Below are positions 45,196 through 56,061 of a stretch of 64,000 nucleotides of DNA, one piece after another (the first letter of the stretch is position 1; each line of letters opens with the position of its first letter). Both the position numbers and the translations under genes were made by a program. Source of the DNA: Phyllobacterium pellucidum (GTDB taxonomy: Bacteria > Pseudomonadota > Alphaproteobacteria > Rhizobiales > Rhizobiaceae); the NCBI RefSeq assembly GCF_013327855.1, contig NZ_JABUMX010000007.1, positions 124,001 to 188,000 of the forward strand, written 5' to 3'. A model generated the notes under the pieces. It worked only from the letters and a program-made list of their open reading frames with translations, did not search any database and had not been told where the DNA came from.

Positions 45196-47292
45196 ATGGC
45201 AGACAGGGTCCAACTTCTGGAAAACCGCTGGGACGATGCAAAAGCAGCCGGGCTCGATGAGCCTGGCAAATTGCTCTATCGCTCCAATCTGCTCGGCGCC
45301 GACAAGCGCATTACCAATTACGGCGGGGGCAATACCTCGGCTAAAGTCAGCGAAACCGATCCTCTGACGGGCGCGACCGTTGAAGTCCTGTGGGTCAAAG
45401 GTTCGGGCGGGGATGTCGGCACCATCAAGCTCGATGGCTTCGCGACGCTGTATATGGACAAGCTGGAATCGCTGAAGTCGATCTACAGGGGCGTCGAGGA
45501 TGAAGACCGCATGGTGGGGTTCCTACCACACTGCACATTCAACCTGAACAGCCGCGCCGCATCGATCGACACCCCCTTGCATGGTTTTGTGCCATTTAAG
45601 CACGTCGACCACATGCATCCCGATGCGATCATCGCCATTGCCGCCTCGAAGAATTCGCGCGAACTGACGCAGGAAGTGTTCGGCGACGAGATCGGCTGGC
45701 TGCCCTGGCGCCGTCCCGGATTCCAGCTCGGTCTCGATCTCAGCGCCTATGTTGCCGCCCACCCCAATTCCAAGGGAGTCGTGCTCGAAAGCCACGGGCT
45801 TTTCACCTGGGCCGATGATGCAAAAGAATGCTACGAACTCACGCTCGATATCATCAATAAGGCAATCGTCTGGCTTGACACGAAGTCGGAGGGACGCAAG
45901 ACTTTCGGCGGTGAAGCCGTCGCGAGCCTCGATAAGCCAATCCGGCGCGCAATTGCAGCGCGTCTGATGCCGGAGATACGCGGTAAGATCGGGGTTTCGG
46001 AGCGCAAACTCGGCCACTTCGACGACCAGCCCGCCGTTCTCGAATTCGTCAATTCGCACGATTTGCGCCCGCTTGCGGCGCTTGGAACAAGTTGCCCGGA
46101 CCATTTTTTGCGCACGAAAATCCGTCCGCTGGTGCTCCAGTTCGATCCCGCCAATCCGGATGCGGATGCCGTCGTTGCTTCGCTTGACCAGGCGCTCGAA
46201 GACTACCGCACCGACTATGCGCGCTATTACAACGCGTGCAAGCATGCAAATTCGCCCGCCATGCGCGATCCCAATCCGGTGATCTTCCTTATTCCGGGCG
46301 TCGGCATGTTGTCCTTTGCCAAGGACAAGGCGACAGCACGCATCGCCGGCGAATTCTATGTCAATGCGATCAACGTGATGCGTGGCGCATCTTCTGTGTC
46401 CGAGTACCAGGGGCTTTCCGAACAGGAGGCCTTCGACATCGAATACTGGCTGCTCGAGGAAGCAAAGCTGCAGCGGATGCCCAAGCCGAAATCACTCGCC
46501 GGTCGCGTCGCCTTCGTTACCGGAGGCGCCGGCGGCATCGGACGTGCGACGGCGGAACGCCTGCTCGGGGAGGGCGCCTGCGTGATGCTCGCGGATATCG
46601 ATCAGGAGGCGTTGAAGCTCGCCCATGACGATTTTGCCAAGCGCTATTCATCTGATGCCGTGCGCAGCGTTCCCTTGAATGTGACTGACGAGGCCGGTGT
46701 CATCGCCAGCTATGCGGAAGCGGCCGTGGAATTCGGTGGTGTCGATATCCTGGTCTCGAATGCCGGCATAGCCTCCTCGGCTCCGATTGAGACGACCGAA
46801 CTTTCGATGTGGAACCGCAACATCGACATTCTGGCGACGGGTTATTTCCTGGTCTCGCGCGAAGCTTTCAGGCTGTTCCGGCGGCAGAAGCTCGGCGGCA
46901 ATGTCGTGTTCGTTGCCTCGAAGAACGGTCTTGCGGCTTCGCCGAACGCCAGTGCCTACTGCGCCGCGAAAGCCGCCGAGATACACCTTGCGCGCTGCCT
47001 CGCCCTTGAAGGCGCGGAGGCAGGAATCCGGGTCAATACCGTCAATCCCGATGCCGTGCTGCGTGGCTCGAAAATCTGGAACGGGGAATGGCGCGAGCAG
47101 CGTGCGGCTTCCTCGAACCTTCAGGTGGACGAACTCGAAGAGCACTATCGCAAGCGCTCGCTGTTAAAGCTCAACGTGCTGCCGGAGGATATTGCCGAGG
47201 CCGTATACTTCCTTGCCTCGGACGCGGCAGCCAAATCGACGGGCAATATCATCAACGTCGATGCCGGCAACGCCCAGAGCTTCACGCGTTAG
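45196..47292 (+). CDS. rhaD: Bifunctional rhamnulose-1-phosphate aldolase / lactaldehyde dehydrogenase RhaD
   Basis: A 698-residue fusion. The N-terminal class II aldolase domain (about 1-420) splits L-rhamnulose-1-phosphate to dihydroxyacetone phosphate and L-lactaldehyde; it shows RITNYGGGNTSAKV, HCTFNLN and the metal-ligand-rich HVDHMHPDA. The C-terminal SDR domain (about 435-698) has the cofactor loop VTGGAGGIG, NAGIASSAP and the catalytic YCAAK, and oxidises lactaldehyde. The ATG at 45196 has a GGGAGG ribosome site; a TTG at 45175 is rejected. It forms the divergent rhaDI operon. Confidence 0.96.
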   Translation: MADRVQLLENRWDDAKAAGLDEPGKLLYRSNLLGADKRITNYGGGNTSAKVSETDPLTGATVEVLWVKGSGGDVGTIKLDGFATLYMDKLESLKSIYRGVEDEDRMVGFLPHCTFNLNSRAASIDTPLHGFVPFKHVDHMHPDAIIAIAASKNSRELTQEVFGDEIGWLPWRRPGFQLGLDLSAYVAAHPNSKGVVLESHGLFTWADDAKECYELTLDIINKAIVWLDTKSEGRKTFGGEAVASLDKPIRRAIAARLMPEIRGKIGVSERKLGHFDDQPAVLEFVNSHDLRPLAALGTSCPDHFLRTKIRPLVLQFDPANPDADAVVASLDQALEDYRTDYARYYNACKHANSPAMRDPNPVIFLIPGVGMLSFAKDKATARIAGEFYVNAINVMRGASSVSEYQGLSEQEAFDIEYWLLEEAKLQRMPKPKSLAGRVAFVTGGAGGIGRATAERLLGEGACVMLADIDQEALKLAHDDFAKRYSSDAVRSVPLNVTDEAGVIASYAEAAVEFGGVDILVSNAGIASSAPIETTELSMWNRNIDILATGYFLVSREAFRLFRRQKLGGNVVFVASKNGLAASPNASAYCAAKAAEIHLARCLALEGAEAGIRVNTVNPDAVLRGSKIWNGEWREQRAASSNLQVDELEEHYRKRSLLKLNVLPEDIAEAVYFLASDAAAKSTGNIINVDAGNAQSFTR

Positions 47293-47312
47293 GATTGTCT
47301 CGGGAGGACATG

Positions 47313-48605
<1,293 letters not shown>

Positions 48606-48631
48606 TCATTTTTCGACTCTCGAGGATTAAC

Positions 48632-48665
48632 AAGCAGCGCCCAGGCGCTGCTTTTTCCTTTTTTG
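48632..48665 (+). terminator. Intrinsic terminator of rhaDI
   Basis: AGCAGCGC (48633-48640) pairs with GCGCTGCT (48645-48652) across a 4-base loop and is followed by a T-rich run to 48664. This is a canonical rho-independent terminator. Confidence 0.88.
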
Positions 48666-48667
48666 AA

Positions 48668-48730
48668 TTGACAGCCTTCTACACATTTGGTCTTATTCTA
48701 CTATAAAGCATTATAATCCATTATAGTGGA
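48668..48730 (+). promoter_or_regulatory. Promoter and tandem CATTATA motifs upstream of oppA-type gene
   Basis: TTGACA at 48668-48673 and TCTTAT at 48691-48696 (17-base spacer) make a plausible promoter. Just downstream, three 10-base units repeat the TATA core (about 48701, 48711, 48721), with CATTATA at 48709 and 48719. The same CATTATA motif recurs at 54769 beside the IclR regulator gene, suggesting a shared operator. Confidence 0.4.
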
Positions 48731-48747
48731 ATACGAAGGGAACTGTC

Positions 48748-50277
48748 ATGAAGTCATTGAAGCTTGCGCTCCTTCTAGGTTCGGCACTTGTTGCTCTAAG
48801 CCCATCCGCTTTCGCCCAGTCCAAGGGCGGCGTTATCAATGTTGCCACCATCGGCGAACCACCAACGCTCGATGCGATGGCCTCGACGGCCGATCTCGTC
48901 GGCATCGTCTCCCAGCACATTTTTGAAACGCTTTATACATTCGACAAGGCCTGGAACGTCACGCCGCTTCTTGCCGCGAGCCTTCCGGAAGTTTCGGCTG
49001 ACGGCAAGGTCTATACGATCAAGCTGCGCACGGGCGTGAAATTCCACGATGGCACGGATATGGATTCGGCCGACGTCGTCGCATCGCTGCAGCGCTGGAC
49101 GCAGATTGCATCGCGCGGCAAGCAGACCGCCTCTATGATCACCTCGATCGAAGCTCTTGATCCCGCGACGGTCAAGATCACGCTGAATACGCCTTACGCG
49201 CCGCTGGTCTCGCTGCTCGCGTTCAACAATGCAGCTGCGATTATCCTTCCAAGCGAAAAGCAGCAGAACCCGATGACCGAACCGGTCGGCACCGGACCCT
49301 ATATGCTGAAAGAGCGCAAGCCCGACCAGTACATCCAGCTGACCCGCTTTGACGGCTACAAGTCGCCCGAAGGCGACGAGAACGGCTATGGCGGCTCGCG
49401 TCATCAGTATCTCGATGAAATCCGCTTCGTTCCCGTACCGGACGCGAACACGCGCGTGCAGGGCGCTCTCTCCGGCCAGTTCGACTATGTCGACAGCCTG
49501 CCGGTCGAATCCTACGAACAGCTGAAAGGCCAGAAAACGACCGAGGCGGTCCTCCTCAAACCTTTTGGCTGGCCGGTCTTCGTGATGAACACCAGTCAGG
49601 GCATCACCAAGAATCAGGATCTGCGCCTCGCTGTCCGTGATGCGCTCAGCGAAGAAGACATGTTGGCTGCCGCCTTCGGCAGCACGGACTTCTATGCGCT
49701 CAATCCGTCCATGTATCCTGATGGCTACAACTGGAAGACTGAAGCCGGAACCGAAGGCGCCTATAATGTCGCCGATCCGGAGAAGGCTGCCGAGGAGTTG
49801 AAAAAGGCTGGCTACAATGGCGAGCCGCTGCGCATTCTCACCAGCCGGCAGTATGAATTTCATTACAAGATGGCGCAGGTTGCGGCGGAATATCTGAAGG
49901 CTGCCGGATTCACCGTCGATCTTCAGGTCGTCGATTGGGCGACGCTGACGCAGCGCCGTGCCGATCCCAAGCTCTGGGATATCTATATCAGCCACAGCCC
50001 GTTCCTGCCCGAACCTGCGCTGATCGGCGCCATGTCGACGAGCGCACCGGGCAATTGGGACACGCCGGCGCGCAAGGCCGCCGTCGATGCGTTCAACTCC
50101 GAGGTCGATCCGCAAAAGCGCATCGCCCTATGGGCCGAGGTGCAGAAGGTGATCTATGCCGAAGTACCGATCATCAAGATCGGCGATTTCAATGCGCTTT
50201 CGGCGAAGTCACCGAAGCTCGAAGGTTTCACGCCTGCACCGTGGCCATATTTCTGGAACGTATCGCTCAAGCAGTAG
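48748..50277 (+). CDS. Family 5 extracellular substrate-binding protein (OppA/DppA type)
   Basis: Periplasmic receptor of 509 residues. Signal peptide to about residue 23 (AFA/QS). The mature part has the family 5 pattern: INVATIGEPPTLDAMASTADLVG, VGTGPYMLKERKPDQY, VPVPDANTRVQGALSGQFDYVD and the C-terminal WAEVQKVIYAEVPIIKIGDFNALS. It opens an operon with two Dpp-type permeases, a COG3964 hydrolase and a RidA protein. The ligand could be a peptide or, as for several family 5 members, a modified amino acid or sugar conjugate. Confidence 0.92.
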   Translation: MKSLKLALLLGSALVALSPSAFAQSKGGVINVATIGEPPTLDAMASTADLVGIVSQHIFETLYTFDKAWNVTPLLAASLPEVSADGKVYTIKLRTGVKFHDGTDMDSADVVASLQRWTQIASRGKQTASMITSIEALDPATVKITLNTPYAPLVSLLAFNNAAAIILPSEKQQNPMTEPVGTGPYMLKERKPDQYIQLTRFDGYKSPEGDENGYGGSRHQYLDEIRFVPVPDANTRVQGALSGQFDYVDSLPVESYEQLKGQKTTEAVLLKPFGWPVFVMNTSQGITKNQDLRLAVRDALSEEDMLAAAFGSTDFYALNPSMYPDGYNWKTEAGTEGAYNVADPEKAAEELKKAGYNGEPLRILTSRQYEFHYKMAQVAAEYLKAAGFTVDLQVVDWATLTQRRADPKLWDIYISHSPFLPEPALIGAMSTSAPGNWDTPARKAAVDAFNSEVDPQKRIALWAEVQKVIYAEVPIIKIGDFNALSAKSPKLEGFTPAPWPYFWNVSLKQ

Positions 50278-50283
50278 TGCTTT

Positions 50284-50320
50284 GCCGGGTGCGGTAGGCG
50301 ACGTGCCAACTGCGCCCGGC
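50284..50320 (+). other. Intercistronic stem-loop after oppA-type gene
   Basis: A 12-bp stem (50284-50295 with 50309-50320, 13-base loop) with two G-U pairs when read as the rightward transcript begins 6 bases after the binding-protein stop. No T-run. It sits in the 79-base gap before the first permease. Confidence 0.55.
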
Positions 50321-50356
50321 TGCCCAGTCCTCGTCAATTTGGGATCGATTGGCCAC

Positions 50357-51298
50357 ATGCTCCGTTACATTATTCAACGCTTTATCGGCATGATTGTCGT
50401 GATGTTCCTGGTGGTGACGATTGTCTTCGTCATCGTCCGCGTCACGCCGGGTGATCCCGCCGCCGTCATGCTCGGGCCTGAAGCGACCGCCGCCGATATC
50501 GCCGAGCTGCGCCAGCGCCTCGGGCTCGACCAGTCGATACCGGTGCAATATGTGTTTTTCATCGGCAACCTTCTCAAAGGCGATCTCGGCCAGTCGATCT
50601 TTCTCAACCAACCGGTATTGCGGGCGCTCGCGCAACGGGCCGAGCCTACATTTTTCCTCACCATCTTTTCCCTGCTGATCGCCAGCGTGATTGCCATTCC
50701 GATCGGCGTCTACGCCGCCTATCGGCGGGGCTCGCTGTTCGACCAGGCGGCAACGGCCCTTGCTATGCTCGCCGCCAGTATTCCGAGTTTCTGGCTCGGC
50801 CTCATTCTTATGCAGGTTTTTGCCGTGCGCTTCGGACTGTTCCCGGTCTCCGGTTATGGCGGCCCGGGAACCTCGCTTGGCGAACGCCTGTCTTATCTGG
50901 TCCTCCCGGCCTTCGCGCTCGGCATCGTATCTTCCGCGCTGATCATGCGCTTCACCCGCGCCTCGATGCTTGACGTGCTCGGCGACGATTACATTCGAAC
51001 CGCTCGAGCCAAGGGCGTCGGCGAGGCGAGCGTCGTCCTGAAACACGCTTTCAAGAATGCACTCATTCCGATCCTTACCGTTCTCGGCCTCACCGCCGCG
51101 GTACTGATTTCCGGCGCGGTCGTGACCGAAACGGTGTTCGGACTTCCCGGCGTCGGCAGCCTTGTCGTTTCGGCAGTGCTGCGCCGCGATTACCCGGTGA
51201 TCCAGGGCGCATTGCTGATTATCGCGGCGCTCTACGTTCTCATCAATTTCGCCATCGACATGCTCTATCTCGTCGTTGATCCAAGGGTGCGCTACTGA
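50357..51298 (+). CDS. Peptide-type ABC transporter permease (DppB family)
   Basis: Inner-membrane permease of 313 residues with six helices, the first at about 9-30. Landmarks: VRVTPGDPAAVMLGPEAT, the EAA region DYIRTARAKGVGEASVVLKHAFKNALIP and TVFGLPGVGSLVVSAVLRRDYP. The ATG at 50357 gives the family N-terminus (MLRYIIQR); the frame is open upstream inside the oppA-type gene. Its stop overlaps the next start as TGATG. Confidence 0.93.
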   Translation: MLRYIIQRFIGMIVVMFLVVTIVFVIVRVTPGDPAAVMLGPEATAADIAELRQRLGLDQSIPVQYVFFIGNLLKGDLGQSIFLNQPVLRALAQRAEPTFFLTIFSLLIASVIAIPIGVYAAYRRGSLFDQAATALAMLAASIPSFWLGLILMQVFAVRFGLFPVSGYGGPGTSLGERLSYLVLPAFALGIVSSALIMRFTRASMLDVLGDDYIRTARAKGVGEASVVLKHAFKNALIPILTVLGLTAAVLISGAVVTETVFGLPGVGSLVVSAVLRRDYPVIQGALLIIAALYVLINFAIDMLYLVVDPRVRY

Positions 51299-52167
51299 TG
51301 ACCGAAATCGTGTCCACCGCGCCCGTCAGCGAGCGCTCCAAATTCTTCCGCGTCCTGATCCGCCGCAAGACTGTGCTGTTCGGCATGATCGTGCTGGCCA
51401 TCTTCGTGCTGCTTGCCGTTTTTGCACCGCTGATCACGCCGTTCTCGCCAAGCAAGCTTTCGATCGTCAACCGGTTGAAGCCGCCGGACATGAAGTTCCT
51501 CTTCGGAACCGACGAGTTCGGCCGCGACGTCTTCTCGCGCACGATCTACTCGGCGCGCCTTTCACTTCTCGTCGGTTTCGCAGTGGTCGTCCTTGCCTCG
51601 CTCATCGGCGTCACGCTCGGCCTGCTCGCCGGCTTCTTCCAGAAGCTCGACGCGCCGATCACGCGTCTCATCGATGCGATGATGGCGTTCCCGGATATTC
51701 TCCTTGCCATCGCGCTCGTTGCTGCGCTTGGGCCATCGCTCACGACCGTGATCGTGGCGCTCAGTATCGTCTATGCGCCGCGCCTTGCCCGTATCGTGCG
51801 GGCCTCGACACTTGTCATTCGTGAACTCCCCTATGTGGAAGCGGCGACATCGCTCGGGATTTCCACACGCCACATCATGACCCGGCACGTATTGCGCAAT
51901 CTTCTTTCTCCCATTCTCGTGCAGGGCACATTCCTCTTCGCCAGCGCCATGCTGGCCGAAGCCGGACTTTCATTCCTCGGCCTTGGTGTCAGCCCGGAAG
52001 TACCCACCTGGGGGACGATGATTGCATCAGGTCGCCAATATATCGGCAAGGCCGACTGGATGACCCTCTTCCCCGGTATCGCGATCGTGCTCGCCGTTCT
52101 GTCGCTGCAGATGGTCGGCGACGGCTTCCGCGATCTTCTTGACCCCCGCCTCAGAAAGGATCTCTGA
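51298..52167 (+). CDS. Peptide-type ABC transporter permease (DppC family)
   Basis: Inner-membrane permease of 289 residues, partner of the DppB-type protein. Landmarks: FGTDEFGRDVFSRTIYSAR after the first helix, the EAA region YVEAATSLGISTRHIMTRHVLRN, LSFLGLGVSPEVPTWGTM and the terminal DGFRDLLDPRLR. It is 2 bases ahead of the amidohydrolase gene. Confidence 0.93.
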   Translation: MTEIVSTAPVSERSKFFRVLIRRKTVLFGMIVLAIFVLLAVFAPLITPFSPSKLSIVNRLKPPDMKFLFGTDEFGRDVFSRTIYSARLSLLVGFAVVVLASLIGVTLGLLAGFFQKLDAPITRLIDAMMAFPDILLAIALVAALGPSLTTVIVALSIVYAPRLARIVRASTLVIRELPYVEAATSLGISTRHIMTRHVLRNLLSPILVQGTFLFASAMLAEAGLSFLGLGVSPEVPTWGTMIASGRQYIGKADWMTLFPGIAIVLAVLSLQMVGDGFRDLLDPRLRKDL

Positions 52168-52169
52168 TC

Positions 52170-53381
52170 ATGTCTGCCTCCCCCGCAACCGATGGTCGCC
52201 TGCTTGTGACCAACGTAAGGCCGGTTGCCTTCGGACCCGGTATGCCGTCGTCCCGCATTGACATTCTTGTCGATGCCGATGGCAAGATCGCTGCATTCGG
52301 CCCCTCGCTGAATGTTCAGGACGACATTCGCCGTATCGACGGCAACGGCGCCTGGATTTCCCCAGGCTGGGTGGATCTGCATACACATATCTGGCATGGC
52401 GGCACCGACATTTCTGTGCGCCCACAACTATGCGGCGCCGAGCGCGGCGTTACGACGATCGTCGATGCGGGATCGGCCGGAGAGGCCAATTTTCACGGCT
52501 TTCGCGAATATATCATCGATCCGGCGCGCGAGCGCATCAAGGCCTTCCTGAACCTCGGCTCCATCGGCCTCGTTGCCTGCAACCGCGTCAGCGAGCTTAG
52601 CGATATCCGTTCGATCGACATCGACCGTACCGTCGCCTGCGTCAACGAAAACCGCGACCATATTGTCGGCCTCAAGGTCCGCGCCAGCCACGTAATCACC
52701 GGCTCATGGGGCGTTACGCCCGTCAAGGTCGGCAAGAAGATCGCCAAGATCCTCAAGATACCGATGATGGTGCATGTGGGCGAACCGCCCGCCCTCTATG
52801 ATGAAGTACTCGAGATTCTTGGACCCGGCGATATCATCACCCATTGCTTCAACGGAAAGGTCGGCAGCAGCATCATCGAGGATGAAGACCTGTTCGAACT
52901 CGCGGCGCGTTGCGCCGGGGAGGGCATCCGCCTCGACATCGGCCATGGCGGCGCATCCTTCTCGTTCCGCGTCGCGGAAGTGGCGATCCAGCGCGGTCTT
53001 CTGCCCTTCTCGATCTCGACGGACATACACCTGCGCAGCCTCAACTTTGCCGTCTGGGATCTGGCGACGACCATGTCCAAGCTTTTGAACGTCGGCATGC
53101 CCTTCGACAAGGTCGTCGAGGCCGTGACCCTTTCGCCTGCCTCGGCCATTGGACTGCCTACCGAAAACCTGCTTTCCGTCGGCACCCGCGCCGATTTCAC
53201 CATCTTCGAGCTCGACGACTCCGATCTCACTGTCATCGACTCCATGGGCTACGAAGCGAGGCTCGAAAAGCTCTTCGAACCGCGCTGGGCAGTGCTCGGC
53301 AACGAATTGGTCAAGGCAGGTCGTTACCAACCCGCCAAACCTGAAACTTCGGGTGCGATAGCGCCCTATTCTTACCGCTGA
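52170..53381 (+). CDS. COG3964 amidohydrolase/deacetylase-family metallohydrolase
   Basis: A 403-residue amidohydrolase-superfamily enzyme. Metal-binding features: HxH in GWVDLHTHIWHGG (about residue 72), a candidate bridging lysine in HIVGLKVRASHVI, histidines in MMVHVGEPP and IITHCFNGK, and the late aspartate in ISTDIHLRSL. Members once called dihydroorotases were shown to belong to COG3964; Agrobacterium Atu3266 cleaves acetyl-(R)-mandelate and similar chiral esters. The natural substrate is unknown. Here it lies between importer genes and a RidA gene, with a SelA-like PLP enzyme nearby, so it may deacylate an imported compound before the PLP step. Confidence 0.85.
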   Translation: MSASPATDGRLLVTNVRPVAFGPGMPSSRIDILVDADGKIAAFGPSLNVQDDIRRIDGNGAWISPGWVDLHTHIWHGGTDISVRPQLCGAERGVTTIVDAGSAGEANFHGFREYIIDPARERIKAFLNLGSIGLVACNRVSELSDIRSIDIDRTVACVNENRDHIVGLKVRASHVITGSWGVTPVKVGKKIAKILKIPMMVHVGEPPALYDEVLEILGPGDIITHCFNGKVGSSIIEDEDLFELAARCAGEGIRLDIGHGGASFSFRVAEVAIQRGLLPFSISTDIHLRSLNFAVWDLATTMSKLLNVGMPFDKVVEAVTLSPASAIGLPTENLLSVGTRADFTIFELDDSDLTVIDSMGYEARLEKLFEPRWAVLGNELVKAGRYQPAKPETSGAIAPYSYR

Positions 53382-53391
53382 GGAACACGTC

Positions 53392-53889
53392 TTGAGCACC
53401 ATACCCAGCCCGGCAGTCAGCGCCGGCAAATCACCCTACGATCGTTTGAAGGCGCTCGGGTTGACCCTGCCGCCGGCGCCAAGCCCGATCGCCAATTTCG
53501 TCACCCATATCCAAGAGGGCAACATGCTCTATCTGTCGGGGCAGGGGCCGCGCGAGAATGATGGCTATCTTCACACCGGCAAGGTCGGCGGCAATGTTTC
53601 GGTCGAGGAGGCATACGAGCATGCCCGCCTAACCGGCATCAATCTCCTTGCGGTCATGCATTCGGCGCTGGGTGATCTTGGCCGGGTGAAGCGGGTCGTC
53701 AAGCTGCTGGGGATGGTCAATGCCGTTCCCGACTTCGCCGATCACCCCTCGGTCATCAACGGCTGCTCGGACCTTTTCATCAATGTCTTCGGTGAAGCCG
53801 GCAACCATGCGCGCTCGGCAGTGGGCTTCGGCTCGCTCCCGGGCAATATAACCGTCGAGATCGAGGCGATCGTCGCACTCAAAAACTGA
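53392..53889 (+). CDS. RidA/YjgF-family protein
   Basis: A 165-residue member of the RidA superfamily, longer than the 130-residue archetype. Features: LYLSGQGPRENDGYLHTGKVGGNVSVEEAYEHARL, LGDLGRVKRVVKLLGMVNAVPDFADHP and the C-terminal ARSAVGFGSLPGNITVEIEAIVAL. RidA enzymes hydrolyse enamine/imine intermediates released by PLP enzymes; the usual arginine that contacts the imino acid carboxylate appears in the ARSAVG region. It seems to start with TTG at 53392, six bases after GAGGAA, and to be the last gene of the importer-hydrolase operon. Confidence 0.88.
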   Translation: MSTIPSPAVSAGKSPYDRLKALGLTLPPAPSPIANFVTHIQEGNMLYLSGQGPRENDGYLHTGKVGGNVSVEEAYEHARLTGINLLAVMHSALGDLGRVKRVVKLLGMVNAVPDFADHPSVINGCSDLFINVFGEAGNHARSAVGFGSLPGNITVEIEAIVALKN

Positions 53890-53900
53890 ACGCCAGGAAC

Positions 53901-54707
53901 CTACGTATGACTGCGCCAGCCCATTACCGTTTCGATCCGCTCCGCCGAGGCCTTCACCTCGTTGGTATAGCGTTCGGGGTTGTCGCTGACCTTCTGTTCC
54001 GGCAGAACGATGGAAATCGTGGCGATGCATGCGCCCTTGTCGTCGCAGATCGGCGCGGCAACGCAGGCAACGGCATAATCGGACTCTCCGGCCTGAATGG
54101 AAAGCCGCGCATCAAGCGCCTGCCTGGCGGACGCCGAAAGTACGGCGGGGTCAATGACGGCGCGGCCCGTCGGCGAGGACTTGGCGCAATGCTCGAAAAG
54201 GTCGAGGCGCTCGGCTTCCGGCAGATGCCCTACGAGCAGGCGTCCCGACGCCGTCCAGTTGAGTGGAACGCGCGTGCCGACGCGGGACGTCACCTGAAAA
54301 TGACCCGGCCCGTCGGCCATGGCAAGAACCAGCATATGGTCGCCATCGCGTCCGCACACCTGCACCGTCTCGCCGGATATGCGGCTGAGATTGTGCATTT
54401 CGTGGTTGGCGACGTTGAGAAAATCCAGCGAGCGAGCATAGGCAAGACCGTAGTGATAAAGCCGCGCGCCAAGCCATACCGAACTGTCGCTGTTGCGCGA
54501 CAGCATGTTCTTTTCGACAAGGTCATCGACGATCACATAGACCGTGGAGAGCGGTGCTCCAATTGCTTTGGCGATCGCGTAGACACCCGCCGGGCTGCCG
54601 GTCTCGTAAAGATAATCGATGACTTGCAAGGCACGGTCGATGCCGCTCACACGCGAGCGGCGCGCCTTCGCGCTGTCTTCCTTCGCGATGCCGCCGGTGC
54701 TCTCCAT
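53901..54707 (-). CDS. IclR-family transcriptional regulator
   Basis: A 268-residue regulator with an IclR helix-turn-helix (about residues 22-75: GIDRALQVIDYLYETGSPAGVYAIAKAIGAPLSTVYVIVDDL) and an IclR effector domain (about 90-260) containing VCGRDGDHMLVLA, GRLLVGHLPEAERL and VACVAAPICDDKG. The ATG at 54707 is preferred; a TTG 17 codons upstream (54758) is possible. It is convergent with the RidA gene and divergent from the SelA-like gene, between the two halves of the module, so it probably controls both. Confidence 0.9.
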   Translation of the reverse strand: MESTGGIAKEDSAKARRSRVSGIDRALQVIDYLYETGSPAGVYAIAKAIGAPLSTVYVIVDDLVEKNMLSRNSDSSVWLGARLYHYGLAYARSLDFLNVANHEMHNLSRISGETVQVCGRDGDHMLVLAMADGPGHFQVTSRVGTRVPLNWTASGRLLVGHLPEAERLDLFEHCAKSSPTGRAVIDPAVLSASARQALDARLSIQAGESDYAVACVAAPICDDKGACIATISIVLPEQKVSDNPERYTNEVKASAERIETVMGWRSHT

Positions 54708-54833
54708 GTCTGAAATCTTTGCGTCCACGCCACACTCCGCACCGTTCGAGTCATTCAACGAATTATTACATTATAAAGGCATAGCTGCCAAGCCGATGGA
54801 ATACTTGCCGGCCGGCACCTCAAGGGGAAGACC

Positions 54834-56045
54834 ATGACAGACCAACAAACACCGTCCGATATACGCGAATCCCTCGGGCTTCGCCGCGTCATCAACGTAT
54901 CCGGCACGATGACCTCGCTTGGCGCTTCGATCGTCGTACCGCAAGCAATCGCGGCCATGAGTTCCATACTGCCGCAATTCGTCGAAATCAACGACCTGCA
55001 CCGCATGGCAAGTCCCGTCATTGCCCGTCTGACAGGCGGCGAGGCCGGTTTCGTTACGGCGTCCTGTTCCGCCGGCATTACCCTGGCGGTTGCCGCGACA
55101 ATGACCGGACCTGATCTGGCCGCGATCGAGCGCCTGCCTGATGCAACCGGACTCAAGAATGAGGTCCTTATTCAGACCGGCCATGTGGTAAGTTACGGGG
55201 CTCCAGTCGATCAGGCTATCAAGCTTGCCGGCGCCAAGGCCGTACTGGTCGGCCAGGCTACGTCCTGCTACCCCTATCATCTGGAAGGGGCAATCAATGA
55301 GCGTACGGCTGCGGCCGTCTTTGTTGTCTCGCACCATACCGTTCAGTACGGCCTCGTTGCGCTGAAGAAATTCGCTGAAATATGCCACGCCCGCGGGGTG
55401 CCGGTGATTGTTGATGCGGCATCGGAATATGACCTCAAGGTTTTCCTCGCCGAAGGCGCCGACATAGCGATCTATTCCTCGCACAAGTTTCTCGGCGGCC
55501 CCACGGGAGGCATTGTTGCCGGGCGCAAGGACCTCGTGCGCAGTGCGTTCCTGCAGAACATGGGCGTTGGACGGGGCATGAAGCTCGGCAAGGAAAGCAT
55601 CCTCGGCACGATCGCAGCGCTCGAAGCCTGGGAGAAGCGCGACCACGCCGGCATTCGCGAGAAGGAAACCGGCTACCTCCACCTCTGGAAGCAGACCCTG
55701 ACCGGAAAGCCGGGCGTTACCGCGGAGATCGAAGCTGATCCGACCCATAACCCTCTGGATCGGCTGCGGGTTACCATCGATCCGCGCGAGGCGCATATCA
55801 CCGCCTGGGACTTCGCCGACGCATTGGCGAAAGGCGAGCGGCCGATCATCGTCCGCGATCACGAGGCCGAGCATGGGTACTTCTACATGGACCCGTGCAA
55901 CCTCCATCCGGGCGAAGAAACGATCGTCGCCGGCCGCCTCGAAGAGGAACTTCGCAAAGCGAGAGCGTCCAACGAGATCATCGCAACTCCGTTCGAAGAG
56001 CGCTACGCCCGTCGTATCTCCGGCCTGATGCGCTGGCCGGACTGA
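54834..56045 (+). CDS. SelA-like PLP-dependent enzyme (aminotransferase class V fold)
   Basis: A 403-residue PLP enzyme of the SelA-like group that includes D-glucosaminate-6-phosphate ammonia-lyase (DgaE). Features: [25 protein letters not shown], the cofactor region [31 protein letters not shown] with the PLP-binding aspartate, and the Schiff-base lysine in [17 protein letters not shown]. It is not a selenocysteine synthase by context. COG3964 hydrolases and SelA-like enzymes are often neighbours in other bacteria. Here a RidA protein is also present, which suits a PLP reaction releasing an enamine. It starts a second transcript with the fused ATPase gene, 16 bases downstream. Confidence 0.85.
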   Translation: MTDQQTPSDIRESLGLRRVINVSGTMTSLGASIVVPQAIAAMSSILPQFVEINDLHRMASPVIARLTGGEAGFVTASCSAGITLAVAATMTGPDLAAIERLPDATGLKNEVLIQTGHVVSYGAPVDQAIKLAGAKAVLVGQATSCYPYHLEGAINERTAAAVFVVSHHTVQYGLVALKKFAEICHARGVPVIVDAASEYDLKVFLAEGADIAIYSSHKFLGGPTGGIVAGRKDLVRSAFLQNMGVGRGMKLGKESILGTIAALEAWEKRDHAGIREKETGYLHLWKQTLTGKPGVTAEIEADPTHNPLDRLRVTIDPREAHITAWDFADALAKGERPIIVRDHEAEHGYFYMDPCNLHPGEETIVAGRLEEELRKARASNEIIATPFEERYARRISGLMRWPD

Positions 56046-56061
56046 TTTGAGAGGACAGCTT

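Noticed and set aside
48796..50115. A 439-codon open frame on the minus strand
   Set aside because: Antisense to the oppA-type gene with its signal peptide and family 5 motifs.
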